Program-made: the position numbers and the translations under genes
Notes under the pieces: model-generated
Told to the model about the DNA's origin: nothing
The model's database searches: none
Seen by the model: the letters and a program-made list of their open reading frames with translations, nothing else
Assembly (NCBI RefSeq): GCF_000002995.4
Contig: NW_025062475.1
Location: 7,506,187 to 7,570,186 of the forward strand
Source of the DNA: Brugia malayi
Taxonomy: Eukaryota; Nematoda; Chromadorea; Rhabditida; Onchocercidae
DNA: 64,000 nt
Direction of reading: 5' to 3'
Shown: positions 18,573-31,700 of the stretch, piece after piece
How positions within the stretch are numbered: position 1 is the first letter of the stretch
Layout of the letters: each line of letters starts with the position of its first letter

Positions 18573-21500
18573 ATGATGCCTGGAATGCGTGCGGGTATAT
18601 CACTTACCTCGGGTTTGGTACTTGGTGTACTCTTGTCAGTACTATTATTTCTACCTGACGAACTGATCCCTCCAAAAACATCGGACGAGGAGTTACCAAG
18701 TGAGCACTGGGAAGTTATCATCAAAAAAGTCGCAACTGCAGCTAATGGTCAATTTCAGACCCGGAAGGTTGTCTTTATTGATAGTCATTATTAATTTATA
18801 AATATTAAAGTTTTGTGATGAGTTGCAGTAATGACTTGAAGTGAAGCACTAATCGAATATGCATAACTTGAAAATGCAGAATCTCATCTAGTATGATGGA
18901 TGGGAGTTTGAATTGATGTACACTGTCTGGATGTGTGTCCTCTATAATACGTTGTTACGGATTCAAAAAAAAAAAAAAAAAAATTTCTTGATGTTATTTC
19001 TTGAGCCACATTAGTTTGTTTTAGATTGTTAGAGCTGGATTTGCAGCAACTGAATTGGGAATACGGGACAAAGTTGTGGTCCTCATTCTCGGACAGTCTT
19101 CATTAATGGTCGCGTTGAATGCATCCATCGGTCGGCATGTACCTCACTTACAGCTTTTCGCTGATATCTCTCGTATCGATAGTGACATAGCCAGTCTTCC
19201 CAATCTCACACCATACAGATTAAATGGACAGCACTCACACATACCAGTTCTCAATCTTATTTTTAATATGGTCGGTGTTGATTATCGACAATGCCATATA
19301 CAGCATAATTCATACTCCACGTTATTACTTATTACAAGAATGTTTTTTCGAGCCTATAATACTGTGAGTTGGAAATTGAGTCGAAGTGTAACAATTTTCT
19401 AAACTAAGAAACAAGGTAATTGCTTATTTTGGCTTCCAGCGTCATATTTTGAATTTCTGTTTAAATTTTAGACTATGCACGAAAAATTTGACTGGTATTA
19501 CGTGATACCTGACACGACATACGTAAATCCATTTGAACTGATGCGATTTGTTAATCACGTGGACTGGAACCGTCGTGTAATTATTGGTGTTGGAAGTGGA
19601 GACGATTCAAACAGATGTAGTTTGCAAGCTGGAATCTTACTAACAAATTTTGCTATGCAATCGCTTATACAGTAAGAGATAGTCCAATTCGTTTTTAATT
19701 TCTTCGCAAATTTCAAATTAAAATAATTGCACTGTTATCTACAGAGTTAAATGAACGATATAACAGAGAAGTTGGTAGCAAAAGGTAAATTCCACTTCTA
19801 TTATTGTCATCATTAATTCCAAGTAAGTGGCTCTTAGTCAATATTCAAGCACTTCATTACAGGAACAGAAACTTGTGCAGTTCCATATCCAGCCGTTCAG
19901 ATCACAGTGCATTCGAGCTATGCATTCATCTTGCAACAAATTTGTCGTGCACCAGTTACTACCAGGTTTTTATTCGAACTCAGTATCTTCTGCTTTGTCA
20001 TTTTTCTTTACATCATTATTTTTGTTGATTTTTTCAGAGTCAAACATATCACTGGTGGAAAGTCAATGGATTATCTGAAAGCGGCAGTGGTACAGCAATA
20101 CATGATACTGTTGGGTGGTGGGCATCATCGTCGCAAAATTTTAATCGGTAAATTATTCAGTTTCGAATTTTTCATTACTGCGAGTAATTTTATTCCATAG
20201 ATGTATTATGTTTCGTGTGAATTCAAAAAAGAGTCATAAAGGCTTGGTGTTTTTCAGATCACTGAGTGTTTCACCTTTGCTTTCGGACGTAGATGCTCAT
20301 GCGCTTCATCAGCATTTCTTACATGTCGAATTGAATCGTACAGAATATGAAATTGGTCGCTTATCTGCTGAAATTGTTTCATTATCGTATGATATTAATG
20401 ACGGTCCGTCACAGCCTGCTGGTTTACCACCATATTCAAAAGCACCAGATCGGTATCAGGTCTTTTCTAGACCTTTTTTTACATAGTTTAAATCAGTTTA
20501 AGCAATCTAGTGCAAAGATAACTAACTAAATTTAATTTTCAGGTTCCGAAATGGCATTTCTTTACAAACACAGAAATTTTCAAAAACGAAGCGAATCAAA
20601 ATGTTTACGCATTAACTGGAGATGATAAGTTGGATGTTGAAGAAGTTTGTTACTATGTGTCAGGTTTATACTTACATAGTTCCAAGTCCAATAATTTTCA
20701 TCAGAATTGACTTAATTTGCATTTCTCCTTTGCAGTTTGCTGAAAAGCCAAAACCTCTTGGTTTTGGCTTTTAATTCAGATTGATTTTATTTATAGACCA
20801 GTTTTCTTTTAGATAGTTGCAGCAGCTCGAAAATTTATTGAAGAAAGTGATGAAGGAAGTGATGAAGAATTTTTGCAACTTCGAAATGGCTATCGTTTGT
20901 TTGATCCATTGCGGGGTATGGACTATATTGTAGACTTGTTATATCGTAACAAATATGGTGGTAAGGTGCATCGCGTTCATCTGACCCGAATAATATCTAA
21001 TAATCAACTTTTACAACAAGTAAGTTCTTTGATGTTGATTTTTTTTTTATGCTTTTTAAAAAAAATTTGTTGATTAATTTTACTGTGTATTTTTTATTAT
21101 TGTGTGGTTTTTATTGTTATTTCATCACTCATATTCTCCACTTCTATTATTTTCATCATTCATATTCTCCATTTTTCCGGCTTTTTTATGTTAAAAGTAA
21201 AATTTTTGAATAATAATAGTAATAGTATTGAGGAGTTACCATATCTAAAAAGAAATATTATTGAGGTACCTTATGTAAAAGAAGATACTGATTTAACAAT
21301 CTTAATACCGCTTGGATCAAATGATGAAGTGGGCGCTGTTCGTCGACTTATAGCTCATTATGTGAGCCTATGCCAGTCATCAGTTGGTGATAACCGACAA
21401 ACCAGATTGATTGTGGCTGTACGTGGTGTTGATCCTTTCGTCATTCGCCTAATTAACGATGATATTATTGAATTAAGAATACGGTATTTTGAAATTTTTA

Positions 21501-22909
21501 ATGTATGTTAAGTCTTTGTTCCTTACAAAACAAAAGTTCTGGGAATTAGTTTCTCAAAATGCAAGAATTTCAACTTATTATTGCGTCTTATCATTTGTCT
21601 CATTTTTTCAGGTGTAAACCAGCACAAACAGAAACTATGTTATTAATATTGAAGCAGGATAGTCATCCGATTATGGCAGCGGCAGCACTGGATGAAGCTG
21701 TTGATCATTTTGGCCAGCAAATGATGTATCTGTTGTTATCTCCGCATGCTGACATTCAGCATGAATTTCTTGATCGAGTGCGCTTAAATACTATCAAACA
21801 TTTTCAAGTAGGGAATTTTAAGATTGATATAGTAACAATTCTGATAATATGTATTTGGTACACTATATCTCTTCTATATTATGAAACCTCGTGATAGTTC
21901 TTCTATACACAGCATCAGCGATTAGATGCTTTTCAGAATAATATGTTTCCTTAGGTGGGATCGCGGTGTGTTTCATATGGGTAACCCGTTATGTGTAGTC
22001 GCTGCGATAATATTAGATGCATTTGTAACTATCAACTTATAATTCTCATTTTTTATGATTTTTCATGTTGCTGCTTCTGCTATCAGTCAGCTTATATCGT
22101 TTTTGAAGGTATTCTTTCCGCTTCCGTTTGTGGAATATCATCCTCGAATTGTGAGCGCAAATGAAGCACTACAATCAAAACTGAAAGGCCTTAACGTCGA
22201 GAGAGCTCACGAAATGGGTGACACTGATCAAAAAGCCCGATCACTGGAAATGAATGGTGCAGATACATTTATGAGCAAGTTCCGTGATGCTACTTTTAAA
22301 CGAAATACACGGCCACTTATTGTTCATAAGGTGGGTTTGATGGACTGATAAAGTTGACATTTTATGACTGTCATATTTTTTCGTAAGCGATTGTACTGTG
22401 GAAGGTGTAGAGTACCGAATTAGTTTGGTCATGAGCAAAGAAGCCGATTAAAGCAATTGAAATATCAATCTGTTTAGATAGAGATCGTTATGGTGTGAAC
22501 TCGGTTCACTCTGTTACATACATACATACATTTTTTTAGCAATGTTTTGAAAATATTGTTGTGGAATAAAAATAAGCAAATATTTCAGGATCGAGGTCAC
22601 TTCGATCCCTTGGATTTTTCTGTCTTTTCTTTGTACGGTGCAGATTTCATACAAACTCGTTCACGCTTGAATAGTAAATCATTGCTGTTAGATTTGTCAT
22701 CACTGTTTCTTGGTCATCAGAGTATCCACATGATGCGAGCCATTGAGCCAGCTCTGCGGCTACGGTACCACAGTCGAGTTTGTAATCCGGAATTAGTGGA
22801 TACGCACTATGCTCGTTGTTTACTTAGGCGACGTGAAGGACTTGCTTCTAAGGCACAGTTAGCTAATTTGTTGCTCAGTCGGAAAGCGAGGAAGATGGTA
22901 GTTGTTTAA
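18573..22909 (+). CDS. mig-22: Chondroitin polymerising factor MIG-22 (ChPF)
   Basis: Golgi type II membrane protein that partners chondroitin synthase (SQV-5 in C. elegans) to extend chondroitin chains. Exons: 18573-18767, 19025-19363, 19472-19671, 19863-19965, 20038-20147, 20258-20459, 20543-20644, 20813-21019, about 21233-21483, 21612-21807, 22109-22330, 22589-22909; phases agree, giving about 815 aa. The N-terminus has a signal anchor (LVLGVLLSVLLFL, about 15-28). The chondroitin synthase family fold is seen in FDWYYVIPDTTYVNP, CSLQAGILLTN, FELCIHLATNLSC, NGYRLFDPLRGMDYIVDLLY and VPYVKEDTDLTILIPL. At the usual acidic metal sites it has PDTTY (191-195) and HADIQ (615-619) instead of clear DxD motifs, which fits a polymerising cofactor rather than the catalytic synthase. 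The acceptor of the ninth exon (AG at 21231-21232) is weak and chosen by phase. Start could also be the Met at 18576 or 18585. Confidence 0.93.
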
Positions 22910-23910
22910 ATTGATGCTGTTAAAACAATCTTCGGAAGTCTTTTTTATCTTTTTGAAAAATATGTCATTGAAAATTTTGATTTTTACTCATATGAAAAGT
23001 TATAGGCGATATATCAGTTAAATTCTTTGAAGAACAACCTTAATATTCTTGTTGGATATGTTGTTTTGGAGTACTTTCGTATGTTTTTTTTTCGTAAAAA
23101 AGTTAAAAAAAATTTCCTTCTGAACTGATTAATCTGTCTGCTCATTTTGTAATGTTTATATTTACTCAAAATTTGCTAATAATTGTTGTATTAGTGCTCA
23201 ATTTGGTTGTGTTAATACTTTATGAACTTTCGTTTCAGTACCCAGCTGTACATTCTCATCTGTTATGAAGTTGAAAGACGTGATTTTTTTTTGCTTGCGT
23301 GCAAAATAACTGTTATTACCAGTTGTTTTTCAATTCCAACAAAGTTTTTAGCTGTAATGAACTTGTTTTTCAGCAAATAAGGTCAGTAAGATTACTTGAA
23401 TTGTTTGCATTTCATATCTGAGAATCAGTTTTTTTTTTCAGCTGTATCAAAAAAAGTGGAAATTTCTGTTACATTTAATGAAAAAGATAACCCCCTGTAA
23501 AGGAAATCCTTGTTAAATTTTTTAGTCCATTTATAAATGCGTAAGATTAAACGTATGTATGACTTTTATTTGTTAATTGACTATTAAAGTTCTTTTATTT
23601 GCTTGTTGATTTCAAACGCGCTTTGTTTTTTCATGTGCGTACTTTTCTTTTCTTTTTTTGCACAACACATGGATCTGTTTTTCTTTTTTTTTAAAGCAAT
23701 GACAGAATATTTCTTCTGATTTTCTCTAGCTGACATTGTTATGACTAAGGACGTCAGTAACAAATTTATAATTTTGAAATGCCCTGCATCACGAGTTGCT
23801 TGACTGATTGCTATTTTGAGGACTTTTATTGATAGCTATATAGAATATTGCAGGTTATCTTCGTTAGGAATGCAGTCTTAGTGACTTTTTGCGACTTTAA
23901 GGCTGCGTTT
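22910..23910 (+). other. Gap between mig-22 and synergin gene
   Basis: About 1 kb between two same-strand genes, T-rich, no coding sequence seen. A strong TTGCAG acceptor at 23848-23853, 57 bases before the next start codon, could accept a spliced leader, so the pair may form an operon. The polyadenylation site of mig-22 should lie here. Confidence 0.5.
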
Positions 23911-26828
23911 ATGGCACATATTGTTATGGGTCGTGTGGAATATACTGGTACTAACGATATGTTTTCTGGAAGAAGTGGTGCAGGTAAAATTCTTTATTAT
24001 CAGTTAATGATAGCTATTGTTTATAAAGCTTAGGCTTTCTACGGATTTACTATGTTGTGGACATGCTTCAATTAAATTGAAAAACCATGTGGTTTAAAAC
24101 TTTTTAAATCTTATTGCTCACGTTTAGGTTTTATAATACAAAATGGGGGCGTTGTACCGCCATCACTTCTCCAGGAAAACCGTGTCCCTCTTTTCTACAA
24201 GGAAGCTATTGCTAAGTGTGGTGCTGCAAGTCAGTCGCAGTTACCTGATACTACACTTGTTTGTAATCTAATGGTCACATCATGCCTTCCGCGGGCTATA
24301 CTCGGTAATATATGGTCATTGGTGAATAGGACCATGCCTGGTCAACTTACGCGACAAGAATTCTTCTCATACTTAGCACTTATTGCACTAATACAGGTAA
24401 GCTTTTGTTGTTATCGGTTTCATTTTTTTTATTTGGATTATTTTGTTTCGAACAAAATAATGCAGTATTTAAATGAACAAGCCTTCTCTTTTGTTTTAGT
24501 TTTCATTGGTTAATTTGTAATGACATTTTTAACATTTTTAAGACAGTAGGAACCTACATTGCATAGACTCGACTCAAAGAAAAGAAAGTGGTGGTATAAT
24601 ACACAAAGGATTTTTTTACTTGGTGTATAAATTATACATAAAGCAAAGAAGGGTTGGGTGTATTTAATGTATTTAGGATGTGATTGTATTTGCTAATATG
24701 TAAAAAATTGATTACAAATAAGTCGGGAAACAAAAACCTTCCGAGTCATTTTGAGCAATTTAATGAAAAATATTGATTTAGCAAAATATATGCATTGCTT
24801 TTTTCCTAGTTTTAAATTTTTATTGTCTCTTTTTGACGAAAATTTTCCAGAAAGGCCAACCATTATCGGCTTTATCAACAATGTCTATACTTCCAATTCC
24901 ACATTTGCAAGCATGCGCGCCATTTGCGCAGCATTTGCCTGATGGAGATATTTTTCAACAGCAGGGGTTTTGTCAAACTGTACAAAAAGCTTCTGACTTC
25001 TCGGGGGTAGCAGCAAATCTACATACAGTAGCAACAAGCGCAGTATCTCTTCTCGCAGATATTGACTTTTCCAAACCAATCGGTAATTCAACGACAATAT
25101 CCGTTACACAGATTCCTACTTCACAATCATATCCATCAATCAGCACTGTTAATACATCTCATATGGATAGTTCTGCTTCGGAAACTCAAACTGCGATCGT
25201 TCTTGCTTCAAATCAGTTTTTCGATATTACGACTGATTTGAATAATCACTTTCTCTCGAAAGATATTTGCCAATTAACAAACAATCCTTTGAAAAATTCT
25301 GGATCACCGGGTGACATTATGAATGTTGTCTCTAATATATTGAAGCCAAATCCACAAACTACGCTTCCGGAAACGATTCCTCCTAGTGGTAATAGTTCGA
25401 CAAATATTAATATGGATAAAACTGCAGGAATTCTAGAATCAGGTACGAAGTGTGGTTTTTCTTATTCATTCAAATTCCTAGTTCTTATAGGTTACTTAAT
25501 TTCTAATTTTTCATTCCTTGTAACAATATTCATTTTTTCAGACAGCAAAACTGTTAGCACCAAAAAATGAAACTAAATGTGAATAAAAGTAGCACTAGTG
25601 TCTCATCGAAGCTATTCATAGTTCGATTATTAAGCTTGCTAGAATTTTGTTTTTATAAATTTTTTTTCCTAATTTCTGCAAAATTTTTTTATAATTTCAG
25701 GTTTAGACGTTTATGCGAGCATGAAATTGATAACCAGTGTGAGCGAAGAGAGAGAAGTATGTTCGTTTGTTTTATTTTACTGCTTAGTTTTACTTGATTT
25801 TTTTTTTTTTTTTTCGACAATTTTAATTTTATTTGACCGTTTAGTTTGGATTATAAAGAACAAATTCCATATGACATAAGTAACGAAAAAAGAAGAAAAA
25901 TAATTTTATCGAAATTGCTGTTAAGCAGATATTTTGTAGGAAGAACGTCTTTATGTTTGGCGACGTTGCATTGAAGAAGCATATGCATTGCTAAATGATG
26001 CTGATTCATTACTGCCTTGTTCAGCAGCGGCATATATTGCGGAAATCGTTCTTACTGATCGTGGTTCAAGATACTTAAATTCACTTCATCAAATCTATAA
26101 AATGGTTAGCAGTTGGTACTTTATATATATATATATTTAAAAATTGGAAGAGAAACAGGTGTCATACTCCTACCCTTTTCAACAAACTTATTTTAAATAT
26201 GACTGATTGCGTAGTTCTCAAGGTAATGGTGAAAGTGAGATGGATTTTAGATAAATGCAATCCATCATTAAAGGAGAGAAGTTTAATATGAAACGAAAAA
26301 GATTACGCTGTGCTAAGAAGAAACTTTATTTTTAAAGCACTCGGTATTTACTATTCGTAGTGTAAAATGATAGGATAATTGGTTGAAGAAAATATCGAAA
26401 TCACTTTGAAAATGAATTTTTAGAGCAGTAGATATTAATTTTATCATTTTCTTCAGTTTGGCAAAACAATATAATATAGTGAAACATTTCGCTTCTGCGG
26501 TAATTGTATTAATGAATCATTTTTGCAGACATTAAGAATACGGAAAGGGAGAGTAGATAAACTAGTTAAGCAGAAAGAATTGCTTTATAAAATCGACAAA
26601 ATATGGGCTCGTCTGGAATATTTTATAGAGGAAAGCATTAATAATGAAGATGCAAATCAGCTAGCAGAAACAGTCAACAAAACCATTTCTTCATTATGTG
26701 GTATTTGCTTGTTGCACATTTCCCCAAATTCCATACTTGAATTTACCGGTACTGTATACCATAAGCAGTGTGCTAATTTATGGATTAATCGAGTCGACTC
26801 GTTTCTACCTAAATTGAAAGAATGCTAA
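23911..26828 (+). CDS. SYNRG: Gamma-synergin, EH-domain adaptor of AP-1
   Basis: An accessory protein of AP-1/clathrin vesicles at the trans-Golgi network and endosomes. Exons: 23911-23983, 24128-24396, 24851-25442, 25701-25756, 25940-26104, 26529-26828; phases agree, giving 484 aa against roughly 1300 in vertebrates. Residues about 35-130 form an EH domain (LVCNLMVTSCLPRAILGNIW, PGQLTRQEFFSYLALIALIQ), which in this family binds NPF-type peptides. Residues about 150-310 are Ser/Thr/Asn-rich and probably disordered. The C-terminal third matches the conserved synergin tail: EERLYVWRRCIEEAYALL, then CGIC (442-445) and YHKQCANLWIN with His463 and Cys466, a possible zinc site. The frame of the third exon stays open past its donor to 25570, but only the splice at 25442 joins the conserved tail. 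An upstream in-frame extension exists after the acceptor at 23853. Confidence 0.88.
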
Positions 26829-28720
26829 ATTTCTCAGAAATCTGTATAATTCATTCTAAGTTTTACTTTATTTGGTGAAATGAGTTATCGTAATTACTTA
26901 GACACTCCTGTTCTCACTTTTATCTATTGCTAATGTGAATTTAGATCAGCTGATTTTATTTCATTTGAATCAATTGGCAAGATAGAGAATTTGTGTATTT
27001 ATTATAATATTTTTAGGTTGGTTGAGAATGCAGAAATTATAGTTACTACTATTATTTTTTTGAGAAATATTGTAGTGGTCTGATATAACGCTTCCTCTTT
27101 TTTTTAACATTCTGCATAGTGCCTTTCAACCGTTTTACCACTTACTGCACCACTTATTGTGTTTCCCAAATTGGTTGAAAAGATCTGTCATATTCCATAT
27201 ATTTACCTATGGAATCTTTTCCTTTCCTGTCTTTCTGCTTTACCGATTGTCATTGTTTGAAGATTTTTTTTTTTTTGATATAATGCATTACTCATGAAAA
27301 TTAGCACTGTCCCCAAGTTGGTAAACGAAATCAGGTCATTCAAATGGAAAAAGGTAGAAAGTAACTGCTACAAAAAGGTGAGAGAATGTAACACTATCAT
27401 TTCTTCTGCTTATTTCATCGAGTTGTAGTGTCACCGTAGACAGCTAACCTTTGTTTAATTTTTTACATGACATGTAATTTGTCGACCTATTATTAGCATG
27501 TATTCTCTTGTTTAAAAGTAAATGGCTTGTATAATAAAGTTTTTGACACCCGAAATATTTTTTTATTTTATTCACCCATATAACTGATATGGTAAAGATT
27601 TCATTTGAATTCTGACCAGTTTTTTAAGCCTTGGTGAATACATACATTTAACTTCTGGACCCTATGAAATAATGCTTTTTTCCCAAAAAAGAGTAGGATT
27701 CTCTCACTGAAGTAAATGCAACATTACCACCATACATAGCATACCTAGTTTCGGCTGTGTGAAATTTAATTTCTAAAAAAAAGAAATACCAAACCCTGAG
27801 TAACAATTGTGATTTGTCAATTCTATATTCCCAGATGTTTTAGTTCTCAGAAAATTATGGTTGAAATGTTTTCAGATTCCAACTTATCTTTTCAAGTTTT
27901 TTGGTAATCAAAAAGAAAATGAAAGTATTGGCTGAAGTGGGAAGCATGCTAACTTAATACTAGATATTTTCTTTTTTTTGATCTCAAAATTAACTATATT
28001 GGTGTTTTCGAGAAATTTATTGCGCAAATCTCAACCCTTCTAATTATTTTCATTTTTGTCTTCTTTTTCTATCCGCTTTTCCTGCTTATTGCTATCACTG
28101 AAGAATATCATTTACATCAATCAAACTATAGGTGGAATGTCGCCCTTTTATGTAGCATGGAGCCATATCGGTTCAGTATCAACGATTTCTCCTTTGTTTT
28201 CTTTTGTGCAGAGAGAGACGGAGGAAAAATTAATACATTTTCCACAGATTAGACAATAAAATACAAGCTAACAAAATTACCTTAGATAAAGGAAAGTTCA
28301 GTTACTTATTCATCTCAGCTTCAACTTCAGATAATTGATCATTAGAATCATTTCTGAAAAATTGACAATTTACTTGAAAAAACTTATGAGGGGTCACAGC
28401 TGACATATATGTACATTAAAAGAAATATATCGTAGGTATACAGGAAGTTCGATAATCACTTATCTGAAAGATTCCAAAGAATTCCGTAATTTTCATAAGA
28501 CAGAAACATTTTCAACTCATCATCTTTTGATTTCCTTATTGCATATTCATGCAAAGAATTTTCAGATGCCTTTTTGTATTTTAGTGCTATTAGAGATTCG
28601 GGATAATAGTTATTATCCTACGATCAACACCTGAGATTTCATGCCGAATATTTCTGAATCACTTACTTGTAATTAATGCATACTTTCAGGAATCAATTTT
28701 CTTATTTTCGGTAATCCGTT
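26829..28720. other. Convergent intergenic gap
   Basis: About 1.9 kb between the convergent 3' ends of synergin and the FGSSTPR-motif gene. I see T-rich sequence suited to 3' UTRs and no supported exon or RNA gene. Confidence 0.55.
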
Positions 28721-31700
28721 TTACTTTGGTCCTGAATCGACTAATGTTTCTTTATCTTTAAACTTATCTTCTGAACTTTTTAAATAATGGTCATCCTTCG
28801 GTTCGCTATCGTCATTAAAAAAACTAAATATTTTGTCAGGAGTTAATGATAATGATAGTTTTATAGGAGAAATAGCAGGATCAGTAGTCATAGCAATGGG
28901 AGTGGCACCGTATAATTCAATAGAAAGAGATGCCTCGCATTTTCCTGGTCCTGAATTATTGGAAAGCTCTTCTCCTGTCTCATCTTTATTTTCGGAATTC
29001 GATTTTACATTCATTTTGATATGATTCGTTTCGGAAACAACTGAAAATATTCCTGTTCTGTCATCTTGCTCGATTGATCTTGAATAACTGCTTATGTCTA
29101 TTTCTCTCCCTTCCGATTCCTTATGCAGAATCTGAACAATCCTATTTTCTGTTAGACTGTCTGTTCTTGACACTTTATTATTACTTTTGTATTCTGCAAC
29201 TTCTTTTGTTATAATCTCCTCTACAGGTATTGATCGTGCAGGAAACAGTCTTGTCTCATCTTCAATTGTGCTAGCAACCAATAACTGTCTTTCCTCGATA
29301 AGTGTTGCTTCTGGTTTCGATCCCTTATTAATAGCAGATGCTGGAGATAATTTCGTTGACATTTGAGAAAATCCAGTTTTGGTAAATTCTTTTTCTACCG
29401 GAGCTTTCCTTCCACTCCCAGCTTTTTGGCTTTTCTGCTGTCTGTCTTTAGCAACAACCTTTTTCATCAATTTTGCTTTATCGTTCTCTGATTCCAGGTT
29501 CTTTTTCACGAAATCCATGAACTTCTCACTTCTTTCTTTTGACTGATTGGTGGATATTAATGAACGTGTGTCTTTCTTGGCTACCATTCCACTTGGCTTT
29601 TGCGTGATTCCATCGATTCGTCTTATCTGAACATCCGTTGATGCACCTACTGAAAGTTATATTAATACTACAAAAAATGAGTATTTGATTGACAATTCAA
29701 AATGAGCTGAAGATTTAAATTAGTAGGAAGATTTGTCGGTGAAAGAATGTGAACAAACTATTTGAATGGAGAAAAAAGAACGAAGGGAAGAAACCTGTCT
29801 TGGAGCGTGATATTGGAAAAGTTGGTGTCGTGCAAGATCGTCGCCCAACTTGCGGATAAATTCTATCATATTCTTTTGTTACACCGCATAAATGCGACAA
29901 AATGCGTGGTGTTGACGAGCCAAACGCGAACGTTCCACGTATCACTCGATCTCTAGAACCTTCTCGACTTCCTGCAAGAAACTTGAATTCAGAGATGTTT
30001 GCACATATCTTATTCTCTTTTCAGTTTTACTAAGCGAACTAATTAGTAATTCTCAACTGTCTAAATGGAAGAATAAATGGCAATCCCTCACTACTTTTAT
30101 TATCATTTTTTGTTTAACAGTCCATCATTATTTGTCAACACTTTATTGCCGTAGCTGTATATGCTTCCAAAGCAATCTTTTAGTAGTTTAATATGTGAAA
30201 TTCAGGTTTTGGGGCGTTCAGCAATTTATTATTCGGTCCCTCTTATTTATCGCATACATTTTCTCACTTACCATATGTCAGTTTTAATATTTTTCTCCTT
30301 CTTGCAACTTTTACTGCTGATATGGAAAAGTGAAACTAGGATGTTATCAAATAAAAGACGAGGAAAGGAGAAATGCCCTCCTTTGAAGTATTTGAAGGAA
30401 GGTATTCCTGCTTCTTTGAAGTTAGAAAAAGAGAATAGCCAGAATAGCCAATTCTTCTGTTCGGCTTTCATAAGTCTACAAAGAGAAAGATCCATTAAAG
30501 TGATGTTTGAGACGCATTGTTTTAAAAGAATGTTTGAAATAAGAAAAATTATTTAAAACTTAGGATTTTTTGATGCTTTTGGGATTAAAGTAGAAATAGC
30601 ATTTTCAAATGGTATATTTTCATAAAAATCTGTGTTGTTTAATTTAGTATTTTCTCAGAAAAGGCTGAACTGAAGAATAAAACTAACACAATTATTTACA
30701 TTACTCTCAATCTATGCTTTCAGATTTCTTGGTATTCTTGAAATATTAGAGATTTTTAAAATTTACGTTCTTTTTTCTTGCAGTAACTATTGGATTTTGG
30801 AAAGAACTGAAAATTTTGGCTCATCAAATAGCTAGAAAGATTTTAGCTCGTTTCACCATCATACTGCATAATTTTTTCTTTAAAATGCGGAATAAGTATT
30901 CTTTTTCTCTTCTACAATTACGAATAAGTAAATATTGATGGAAATTATAAGGAATACATAGGCTTGTCTATTTTTCCAGTTACTTCCATGGCCATCTTCC
31001 CTTTTTTCTCATCATCATTTTTGAAATAGGTAACATAAAATAAAAGAATCACTGATAGAATACATGGTTTCTTTGGCCTCGAAATTACATAGTAAACTTG
31101 TTTTAGTACATGCAAAACTTTCCTGCAGTCATTTGTTCTATTTTGAGATATCAATGTGACAGTTTTGGTAGCTTCTAAAACTTTTCTAATGATATTTGGC
31201 TTAAGTTTCTAAGCCTTATTAGAAAATCTTACATCCTTCAGTATACTATTAGCATCCGAATTTTGGTGAAGTCATTTGTCGAATTTTTCGTAAAAGCCGT
31301 ATGCTTATCACGATCCTATTCTTTCTTCACTTTTGTCTTTTGTTCTTAACTCTATGCTTCGGGATTAAATAACTCTAATTTATTAGTAACAGTAATTAGA
31401 ATGATCAGTAGGTGTGCAAAATTCAAAGTCAAATACAAACAGTTAAAAGTTGATAAGATATGAAAACTCTAGCTTTTCCGGAAGAGCATCAGTAAAAATA
31501 TAATTGTTTCAAGACATACCATTGATAATGCCACTACTAATGTTATTTTGAATTTAAACATTACCAAATGATATACTGCTGAAATAACAAATTTGTAGTA
31601 GTGTTCGGCAAAATTGTGGGCCGATTCTATAATTGGAAGCAAAGGATCAAGCTTTCTATGTTTTAATTAAATATTGAAAAGTCATGAAGAAAGTAGTAAT

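Noticed and set aside
19739..19783. Exon-like piece in mig-22 (LNERYNREVGSK) between splice-like sites
   Set aside because: Its phase does not match the flanking exons, while direct joining 19671/19863 restores the family pattern.
25443..25570. Open continuation of the synergin third exon to a stop at 25570
   Set aside because: A GTACGA donor at 25443 and phase-matched acceptor at 25700 lead to the conserved synergin tail; the continuation is intronic.
30161..30556. 131-residue + strand frame
   Set aside because: Lies inside the long intron of the FGSSTPR-motif gene on the other strand; no similarity, no exon signals.
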